From: Poronia punctata
Lineage: Eukaryota > Ascomycota > Sordariomycetes > Xylariales > Xylariaceae
Direction of reading: 5' to 3'
Assembly: GCA_022579005.1 (NCBI GenBank)
Contig: MU401599.1
Span: 1-64,000, forward strand
Length of the DNA: 64,000 nt
Within the stretch, counting starts at the first letter, position 1, and every line of letters begins with the position of its first letter. Shown piece by piece: positions 55,892 to 64,000 of the stretch. Made by a program: the position numbers and the translations under genes. A model generated the notes under the pieces. The model ran no database searches. It was given only the letters and a program-made list of their open reading frames with translations, and had not been told where the DNA came from.

Positions 55892-58032
55892 TTACCCGGT
55901 ACATCTCTCCTCCGGTGGCCGCCATTCTAGCCCCAATCTCTCAAAGATACGCTTCTCTGCGGTAAGCATATCCGGCGCCGGGTTGCCGTCGGCGCCGCTC
56001 TCCAGATCGACCCATTCGCCGCCATCCGCCCGCAGGCGCACGCCGCTACTGTCGAACTTGAGTTGCTTCGCCTTCTTGCAATACCGCCTGAGATCCCTTT
56101 CGAAGGTGTTGCCACCGGACCAGCCAATAACTGCGCAGCCTGCCGTTCTCCAGGGACTTACTGTGACAGTGGCGGGGTTGTTAGCCGTCCAAATATGCTC
56201 TAAAAAGAAAAGGAGACAGGGAAGACAGTTATGCGCGCGCGCAAGGAAAAGAGCGAGAGGGATATATAAAGGCCATCGGTTGAGGCGAGTACTTACTGAT
56301 AATGTCCACTCTTCGATGTATGTTTGGATTTTTCCCAGCCGCCGCCTTCGTCTTGTCCCAGACTGGGTCCTGCCAGACCACCAAGGCCTTATCCAGCGTG
56401 TCAAACCCAGTTCCGGCTTTGCGGTCCTCGCCCTTCCAAGCAACAGGCTCCTGCCCGCGCTCGCTATTCTTGTCGCTGATGGTGAGCGTGTGCGTGATGT
56501 GGCCGCTTGTCTCGAGACTCGAGACAATCTCATTGATGAAGAACTCGGTAGCCGTCTGATCTGGGTGACTGAGGATCACATCCACGTCACCGCACGCCGC
56601 CTTACCCCTCCGGTAACCGCCGACGATGACCATCTGGAAGCCCTCGCGGATCCTCTGAGCATGTTCGAGGATGATGGCCGAGATGGCTTCCACCTCGGCG
56701 CGCGGTATCTTCTCCTGGAACTCCTCATAGTACTTGACACCGATCTGCTGCACACGGTTTATCTTGTCCCAGCCGAACTCGACAATGTCGTCGAGATCCC
56801 GCCAGCCTCGGTTATAAAAGTCGATGGCCGTCTTTGCCGCCACACCCCATATATCGTAGAATAGGAGGAGCACCTTCATCCGGGGGTTGGAGGCGGCTTC
56901 TTGGACGTCTTCGAGGTAGCCAAGATCCCGCCATTGTCTGAACAGCTCCACGATCTTCGGACCACAGCCCGGCAGTCTGGCCACCTCTGTTGAGAAATGT
57001 CAAAAGTCCGACATTCACTAGTATGACACTTGTTGACTTACCGAGGGGAGACGAAAGCGGGTGTGGGTATGCGGCAACCGCTGCGATACTGGTAGAGTAA
57101 GCCCTGACACCAACCTTGTCGTCTTCAAGTGTCCTGATGGTCCTCATTTTCTTGAGTTGCTCGACAAACGCGTCATTGGGACAGCTCAGGGGCGTGGGGC
57201 GTTGGCAGGAGAAATCCGTATGGAGATAGTCGGGCACGGGTGGAAGTCGCTTCGATATCTCATGTTCCGAAGTCGTCTCCTGCAGGAGGTGCGGACGTTT
57301 TGGCTGGATTGACCTCGGATGTTGTGTGGCAGACTCGCGGTCCGGCCAGTGGCCTTGCGATGCCGGACGGCTTCCCGCTTCCTCTTCTCTCACGCGCCGG
57401 AGTATGTCCTCTGCATTTAAAACGTGAGGCGTTGGCGGGGGCGCTAGGTTGTCTCCGGTCTTTCGGCCTTGATATACCAGATAATCATCAAATGGCAGCA
57501 CTTTACCGCAGGATAAACTGTCCGTGAACCAGGAAAGCCTGACGACTCTGACAATCGAGCTGTTCACTTCAGGCGGTTTTGCCGTATCGGTCGCTTTTAT
57601 GTTGTCTTCAGATACCTCGGTCTTCAATGGAGACTTGCCAACGGTAAGGTCAATGCCCGCCTTTTCTCCTTCATTTTCTCGGCCATGATCTTGCTCCTGG
57701 TCGGTATCCGAGGCTGTGCTTTCGTCTGAAGCGGCAGGCTGGGTTGAAGTGATGGGCGAAAGCTTTCTACGTTTTGCTGGAGGCTGAGAATGTGACGGAC
57801 CCTGTACTTGGTCGCTGTCTACCGGCGTGACCTGGATCTCTTCGGTAATGAGCTTCCGTGATCTGAGTTCCAGCAAGGCACGCGGCTTCCTCGCGACCTT
57901 TCCCAGGACAACCTCGGCTTCGGTTATGTCGTATGTCAGCGTGGGAATCCGACTCTCAATTTTGGCCAACTCATCCGAGTCGAAATGAGTGGGAAGTAAG
58001 AAAATGGTAGGAAATACAAGATCCTCAGCCAT
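55892..58032 (-). CDS. pol4: X-family DNA polymerase (Pol4/Pol lambda-like)
   Basis: Gap-filling repair polymerase used in end joining and base-excision repair, nuclear, 649 aa. Exons in transcript order: 57042-58032, 56297-56986 and 55892-56160. The N-terminal 190 residues have a BRCT-like pattern (EDLVFPTIFLLPTHF, then RVVRLSWFTDSLSCGKVLP), followed by a disordered linker with PPAKRRKL as a likely nuclear signal. The 8-kDa and fingers region carries the helix-hairpin-helix LPGCGPKI and DIWGVAAKTAIDFY. Catalytic metal ligands are Asp464 and Asp466 in CGDVDV and Asp558 in RRVDIII. The end has GWSGGNTFERDLRRYC and ERLGLEWRPPEER. The last intron had two possible acceptors; the chosen one rebuilds the conserved RVDIIISPW. 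Confidence 0.9.
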
Positions 58033-59270
58033 CGTGCCAAGACACAAGGTCGATGCCGTCCCGGTGCTTTGCCGCCTTATAAAGTATAGAGAAATAGCAC
58101 CATTTAGTCAAGAGCGATGGATGCCCGTTGAAACTTCCAGTACGTCATGACCAAGTCCCCGTAGACTGTAGTCTGTCAAGGTCCACCCCCAGTGGGAGAC
58201 GTATATACCTTCTTTGACCTTTTCCTAACAACATTCATCAGACAATATACGAGGAAATATACGTTAGACCCTTAAGTTTTGACAGCCCGTCCTATAGTCA
58301 TCTTTGAAACATTGTTCTATCAGCACATGAACGTAATTACACGTTAAAGGTCACCATCAACTTACTTGTAAGGTTAATAGGTACCTTGTACGTCCGTCCG
58401 TATGCCTTACCACTAGGTAGCATTAGCGCTAACCAATAAGTAGTCAGTAGTATATGCTTGCTGCATATGCCTAAATACGTGTACTTACGTGTACTTATTA
58501 GCCTGCTAACTACATAGCTATACTGTGTATTAGATATGTACTGTGCTAAGGCCGATCTCTTTAAGCCTTTGGCTAAGAAAGCAGAAAGTCTAAAAATACT
58601 TGACTAGGATATGATTAATTGGCCTATAACTAACGTAGACGTAGATATATTATATACTTAACCTTATACCAACCATTTTCCCTCTCATCGTTACTTTTAT
58701 TATTCTTGTTTTGCATACAAGTACAGCTTTATATAGAGAGACGCAGGGCTAAACGACATCCATCAAGATAAACAATAAAGGTGTATGGTATATCATCACC
58801 CGCTGTACTTTACTGGACCAACTAGCAATGGGCCGTCGAAACCTACTGCTTTGAATCTTTGTCCAGCTTCTTCTTTTTCTTCTGCTTCCCCACAGCCTTT
58901 TCGCATCCGCCAACCTCTGCCCCGTCGCAACCACCGTTCTCATTTTTAATTGCCGTGATTCAGATTTATGATAGATGGATTGGATGAAGCCCAATAGAGA
59001 CAGCTGAATAGGCAGGCAGTAGGTTTGGTGGTACTGGTGCTGGCACTGGTGCGAATTGCAAGGACTGCCGCACTCCCGATTTAATCTACCTTGTACTTGA
59101 CGATCAACGATCGATTGACACGACAACAACGAGGACAGGAACCATCACACCTTCCGCCTCTTTTCCTACGTGTACGCGATCGATACCGATTTGTGTAAAC
59201 ATACACATATACTCGTACTTGCTCTTCGTCTGCGCAGATCCACCCTCTCGAGTGCCTACTCACCCACGAA
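58033..59270. other. Divergent promoter region, Pol4 / TFIIE-alpha
   Basis: About 1.2 kb between divergent starts. TAGGTACC-type motifs and TACGTGTACTTACGTGTACTT lie at about 58370-58500, and a pyrimidine tract near 58866-58895 precedes the TFIIE gene. That tract produces a Lys-rich frame on the minus strand, which I do not accept as a gene. Confidence 0.55.
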
Positions 59271-60618
59271 ATGGATCTGGCCCAGCAGCTGGTGCGCTCT
59301 GTCGTCCGCGCTTTCTTCAGATCCCCCGATTTCGACACCAGGCACATTCTCATAATCGATGCGCTTATCATCCATTCCGCCATACGCGACGATAATTTGT
59401 CATACCTCATGAGCATGAATCTTAAAGACCTCCATCGTATCTGCGCCAAGCTTCGAGACGAACGCCTAATACAAGTGTATGAATAGAATTCCTTTCCATC
59501 CTTCCGGCCGTCATTTCGCTCTTCTCTTCTCGCGCTCTGTACGGAAATCCGGCTAGTGCTAACACGACAGCTTCCTCTCTAGACATGTCCGGCCCGAGAT
59601 AAAGGATGGCCACCAGCGACCTACGAACCGGACATATTACTACATAGACTACCGTCAAGCTATCGATGCTATCAAGTGGCGCGTCTACCATCTCGACAAG
59701 GCGGTCCAAGGTAACGCCAAGCCCGCAAGCGAGAAGAAGGAGTATTTCTGTCGCCGCTGTGAGGCCGAATGGACCCAGATGGAGGTACTGGACAAGGTCG
59801 ACCCTCTACGCGGATTCGTCTGCCACCGCTGCGATAATCTGCTAGTATTCGACCCCGAGCGTGAGGCGGGCGGCCACGAGCAGTCCACTAGGTTGAACAA
59901 CCAACTCCGATTCATCACCGACACCCTACCCAAGCTCGACGCCATGGTGGTGCCGGAAAACAACTTTGAGATGGCCTACGCCACCATTCTCCCCGTGGTT
60001 CGTGTCGACACCAACCAGACGGTCGAATCTGTCGCTGTAGAGAGTATGGCGAAACCCACGGCCGTCAAGGGCATGGCCAACACGGGTCCACAGAGCATAT
60101 CGGTCGACATCACCGAGAGCGAGGGCCCGACCGAGGAAGAGAAGAAGGCCGAGCGGGAGCGCAAAGAGAAGATCGCCCAGGCCAACGCCTTGCCGGCTTG
60201 GCATCTGCAGAGCACCGTCACCGGCACCTCCTATGGCGCCAACCCAACCACGTCGGTCAACACCGTCGTGGAAGAGGACGAGAAGCCCACGGATCCGATG
60301 GACGACGCGATGCATACCGAAGAAGTCGAGAACCTCTTCGAGATGCTGGCGCAGCAGCAGGCCGAGGAGGCCAGACGTAAGGAGGCTGAAGCCGACGACT
60401 CGGACGAAGAGGAGGAGGACGAGGAGGAAGAGGAAGAGTTCGAGGACATTACGAATGCGGTCGTCTCCTCTGGCGAGAAGCATCTAGCGTCTAGCGGCAC
60501 ATCCAGCATCGCAGGTACACCCGCCTCAGAAGAGAGGCCGGCTAAGAAGGTCAAAGTCGAAGAACCGGCGGAGGAAGCCGATAGCGACGAGGAAGACGTC
60601 GCGTTCGAAGACGTATGA
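59271..60618 (+). CDS. tfa1: Transcription initiation factor IIE subunit alpha
   Basis: Large subunit of TFIIE, which recruits and stimulates TFIIH at RNA polymerase II promoters; 413 aa. Exons 59271-59476 and 59583-60618. The winged-helix domain covers about residues 1-110 (QQLVRSVVRAFFRSPDF, then LKDLHRICAKLRDERLIQV, rebuilt across the intron into HVRPEIKDGHQRPTNRTYYY). The zinc ribbon uses Cys125, Cys128, Cys149 and Cys152 (CRRC and CHRC). The C-terminal 130 residues are acidic (EADDSDEEEEDEEEEEEFED), like the TFIIH-binding acidic region, and end EDVAFEDV. Domain order and length match fungal Tfa1. Confidence 0.92.
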
Positions 60619-61673
60619 GCCACGACTATTTAGTGGTCCAATGAAAACTAGCGTCGAAGCGCGCCAATGAGTGCAGGACCATCCATTGTCCAAGGGGATG
60701 CATTTGACAGGTCTGGCTATGCGAGAGCCCCCCTGTATTCCCCCCTCATACTGAAATGTTTTTACTTTGCAATGTCATAGACGTTCCCGGAGTTCACATC
60801 TATAGATTGGGCTACGTCTGAAGTTTTGAAAAAGTGACTGGGGAAACTGGCAAAAAGAGGCTTAGGAGTCTGGTACGATATATATAATCTATGCGGTTTA
60901 ACTGTCATAAGTCCTAAATTAGCAGCTAGTTATTTTAGGGAAGAAGCCCGGCTTATGATAAAACAAAAAGAATAAAGTGAACACTATCATGGCTCTTATT
61001 CTCTCTATCCTATTCCCGCATCACGTCTTGAAAATGGTTACGATTACGTGTATGTCTTTTCCCATTTCCCTGCTTTGTCTGACGCCTCCCGTCTTACAAA
61101 AAGAAAAGGTAGACATATTCCTACGCATATAACAACGGCATTGTGCCCTTCTGTACCTACCTACTTTACCTAATAAGCTCATAGCATCAGGAAACTATAG
61201 AGTGGGAAAACGAAGACGCGATTAGCTAAGTAAGTAGGGGTTTTTTTTAAAAAAAGCAACATCCAAACCCACTAAAACCCGGCTCCCGTATCTTCGTCCT
61301 CTACCAACATCGAAAAGGGATGTAGATGTATGTAAACCTATCCTGTCCTGTCCGCTGCCACCCGGGGGAAAGGAAGCTAAAAGTGGAATAGAAGAAGACT
61401 GGTGTTTCATTTCATAGGCGGGACATGACGAGAAACTAGAAAAAAAAAAATACCGATGTACAAAAATAGAAATGAAAAAGACGAAGACGGAAAAAATCAA
61501 GACCAGTATTGACTTTTCTTTTTGCCTCGTCTCGTCTCGTATCATCTCGTCTTATCTTTCCCCCCTTCCTTCCTCGCCTCGCTAAAAAAAAGGATTTTAT
61601 CCACATGTACTTTATGTATGCTACCTAAAAGGTAGAAAAAGCAGGTAAAACAGGATAATATTAGGACCCTAGT
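60619..61673. other. Convergent intergenic region
   Basis: 3' sides of TFIIE-alpha (+) and Smc1 (-). It is pyrimidine- or purine-rich in places (A-runs near 61440) and holds no gene that I can support. Confidence 0.6.
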
Positions 61674-64000
61674 TTAAAGGTATTTCCGTAACTAAAGAAT
61701 TGTGCCGTTAGTTTTTGCCAGTCACAAAAGTAGTAGGATGAGTATTGAAAAAAATAAATGAGGAAGGGATGAAGAGAGAGAGAAATCTACTCACGTCTAA
61801 TGTCAACGTCTTGGAGCTGTTCACCTCCTGATCTCTGTAGACGCCCACGAGACCCTCACTATCCTGGAAGAGACCGGCCTTGAGACTGATAACGATGAAC
61901 TGCATGCCGGGGCCGGCGTGGTTCCGGATGTAATTCTTGATCTTCTCGACGTTGGCATTGTCCAGGGCAGCGTCGACCTCATCGAGTACGAAAAAGGGGC
62001 TCGGCTGGTAGCTGTGGATGGCGAATAGTAGGGCTAGGGCGGCCATGGTCTTCTCGCCACCGGAAAGGTGTTCCATGTCGCGGAAACGTTTCAAGGGCGG
62101 CATGGCGTGGTATTTGATGCCCGATAGGTATGGCTTGTCTGTATCTTCCTCGATGTCGAGATAGGCCTGGCCACCGAGCGGGTATTGGTCTGAGCGAGTC
62201 AGGTCTTTGTATACTTGCGAGATCTGCTCGCGGATGTGCGTGAACGCCTTGTCGAAGAGCTCGAAACGCTTGGCCTTGACCTCGTCGAATGCTTCCTTGG
62301 CCGCCTTGTAACGAATCTTTGATTGCTCAAACTCGTCTTCGGTCGCCTGTAGGCGGGCTTCAACCACTTCTAAGCGCTCCATGGCGCGCATGTTGGGGTT
62401 TAGTTTTTCTAGCTCTGCTGTAAGAGACGTGATCTTGTCCTGTAGCTGTTCCTCGATATGCTCGTCGTCGGGCTATTTCAAGTTAGCCATCAGGCAAAAA
62501 AAAGGGAGCAGAGAGGGTCCATGGGCCATCTATCTATCTTGTAGTCTTACATTCTTTAGATCGTCATCCAATTTGGAATAGTCGATTTCGATGCCGTAGT
62601 CGTTGAGGGCATCCTCTACGAGCTCGGCGTCGTCGCCCTCGTCGACATCCATCGCGTCCGGATCCTGGTGAAGTAGATTGTCCTCGTTAGGTAGGTTATC
62701 GAGAGAACCCTGAGAGAGGGGAACGTCGATTTGCTCCAGACGACATCTCCTCAAAAGGGCGAATTTAGCGGCGCTGTTTTTCTGAAGTTCCGTCTCCAAG
62801 GCGTTGATGGCCTTCAATCTACCCTCAATGTCCCTCGTCCTCTTCTGCACGTCGGCCTTGGCGCTGTCGACCTTTTCCGTCTGTTCGGCAAGCTTCTCCT
62901 TGAGCGTCTCCAGTTCTTCGTTTAGCGCTGCTAGCAGGTCCTGGTCGCTCCCCATCGCTTCTTCGATTTCCTCCTTGTCTCTCTCGTACGCTTCGATATC
63001 CCGGTCGAGCCGCTTTAATCGGTCTTGTAGGCTACCGAGCCGGCTCTCGGTCTCGCTGTGTCTGGATATCTCCCAGCTCTTGTTGCTTTCCAACCGGGAT
63101 TTCTGGAGGTCGAACTGGCCGCGCTTCTCGGCAGCTTCAGCCTCGAAGCTGCCTTGTTGCGCCTCGTACGCCCGGATATCTGTGTAGCCAAGCCGCTTGC
63201 AAAAGTCGGAGAAGACCTTATCCTCCACCTGAGCAATCGCCTTTTTGAACTTTTCTACAGACGTCCGCGTCTTCTGCAGCTTGCCGTCCTCTTCTTTGAA
63301 CTTGGGCTGCCACTCCTTAAGCTGGCGCTCCACATGTTCTAATTCCTTGTTCTTGCTGGACAAGTTTTGTTCAAAGTGTGCCAGCTCATTCTTCGAGTAG
63401 TGCAGCCTCTGCTCCAGCTCGGTGAGCTCGTTTCGGACCGTGTCCTCGGCCGTGTTGCGCCGATCGCTCCGTGGCAGAGCGTCCAACTCCTGTTGGTTCT
63501 TTTCCAACGCTCTCTCCAAGCCCTGAACATCGGCATCCTCGAAGCGCCGCTTTCCTCCTTTGTGGTCTGGTCCATGGCCGCCCGTCATCAAACCGGCCTT
63601 ATGAATGACGGTGCCGTCCAGAGTGACGGCCTTGACTTTTATGCGCCGCTCATAGCATATGTATTTCGCAGTGTCCATATCGTCGCAGACTATGGAACTA
63701 CCACATGCATAGGACATGGCACGCTCGAGAGACGGGTCGAAATCGATCGTATCGATGGTCAATCGCGCGCCGGACATGCCTTTGACGGCCGTGTTGACGG
63801 CGTTCACCTTGATGTTGTCTAGCGGGATAAAAGTCATGGGCGGAAACCGTTTCTCCTTCAAGTGCTCGACGCAAGCGATGCCCGTCTTCTCGCTATCGAC
63901 AATGACGGAGTCAAAGTCCCGTCCGAGGGCCGTGATGACAGCCTCGTCGAATTTCTTCTGCTTCGGTTTACAGAGGTCGCCGACTTGTCCCTTGACGCCA
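61674..64000 (-). CDS. smc1: Cohesin subunit Smc1, C-terminal part (runs off window)
   Basis: ATPase of the cohesin ring that holds sister chromatids together. The visible part, 714 residues, is in exons (transcript order) 62551-64000, 61795-62472 and 61674-61691; the N-terminal half with Walker A lies beyond the right edge. From the left of the protein: end of the first coiled coil, hinge (VGDLCKPKQKKFDEAVITAL, then TFIIPLDN-like FIPLDNIKVNAVN and ASYCG-type SYACGSSIVCDD), glycine-rich LMTGGHGPDHKGGKRRF, second coiled coil of about 400 residues, then the ATPase half with LSGGEKTMAALALLFAIHSY, Walker B FFVLDEVDAALDNANV and VYRDQ. The last exon is 18 bases and supplies the conserved end LDLRKYL; reading through the final intron would add an unrelated tail. 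Confidence 0.92.

Noticed and set aside
58749..59129. Minus-strand frame with a Lys-run end and Cys-rich start
   Set aside because: The Lys run comes from a pyrimidine tract in the TFIIE promoter, and the segments do not join in one frame.
61708..61794. C-terminal extension of Smc1 (SRFLSLFIPS...)
   Set aside because: It is intron; an 18-base last exon gives the conserved LDLRKYL end.

Overview
The window is nuclear DNA from a filamentous ascomycete (Pezizomycotina), most probably a Sordariomycete. Three things point there. Nearly every gene is cut by short GT-AG introns (about 50-220 nt), often with CTAAC-type branch sites. The proteins are standard fungal orthologues. Moderate-GC gene DNA alternates abruptly with very AT-rich, stop-riddled blocks of the kind left by repeat-induced point mutation (RIP). 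Many intergenic regions also carry TAGGTA/TACCTA-type motifs. I cannot name the species.

Layout. 1-6340 is an AT-rich block without genes; it encloses a GC-richer island (about 3560-4510) with a patterned 29-bp repeat array in both orientations. 6595-13939 holds AP-1 gamma-adaptin, an OXNAD1-like reductase, a second AT-rich tract with a perfect 18-bp tandem repeat, and an unknown 150-aa protein. 14434-24320 holds a 597-aa unknown, the complex I subunit NDUFS5, a Sec39-type tethering factor and a 552-aa unknown. 26355-31213 holds a Tra2-like splicing regulator and a secreted glutaminase A-type protein. 32571-34930 holds a 109-aa unknown, a short-chain dehydrogenase and the NatB catalytic subunit Naa20. 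36337-47343 holds a 381-aa unknown, an Rtt103-like CTD-interaction protein, clathrin light chain, COX7A, a PPR-like mitochondrial protein and the t-SNARE Tlg2. 48391-64000 holds a divergent calmodulin, the mitochondrial ABC transporter Mdl1, a monoglyceride lipase, an X-family DNA polymerase, TFIIE-alpha and the C-terminal 714 residues of cohesin Smc1, which runs off the right edge.

Functional themes. Four genes act in membrane traffic: AP-1 gamma, clathrin light chain and Tlg2 at the trans-Golgi/endosome, and Sec39 at the ER. Five are mitochondrial (NDUFS5, COX7A, Mdl1, the PPR-like protein and probably the OXNAD1-like reductase). The rest serve transcription, RNA, DNA repair and chromosome cohesion. 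This is an ordinary core-gene region, not a secondary-metabolite or effector cluster. The unusual material is in the AT-rich blocks and their repeats, in a few fungal-specific unknowns, and in a calmodulin with an unusual N-terminal lobe.

Gene models were built by hand. For every spliced gene I checked that reading frames join across each intron and that exon lengths sum to whole codons. Function names rest on recognising family motifs; no database search was run.
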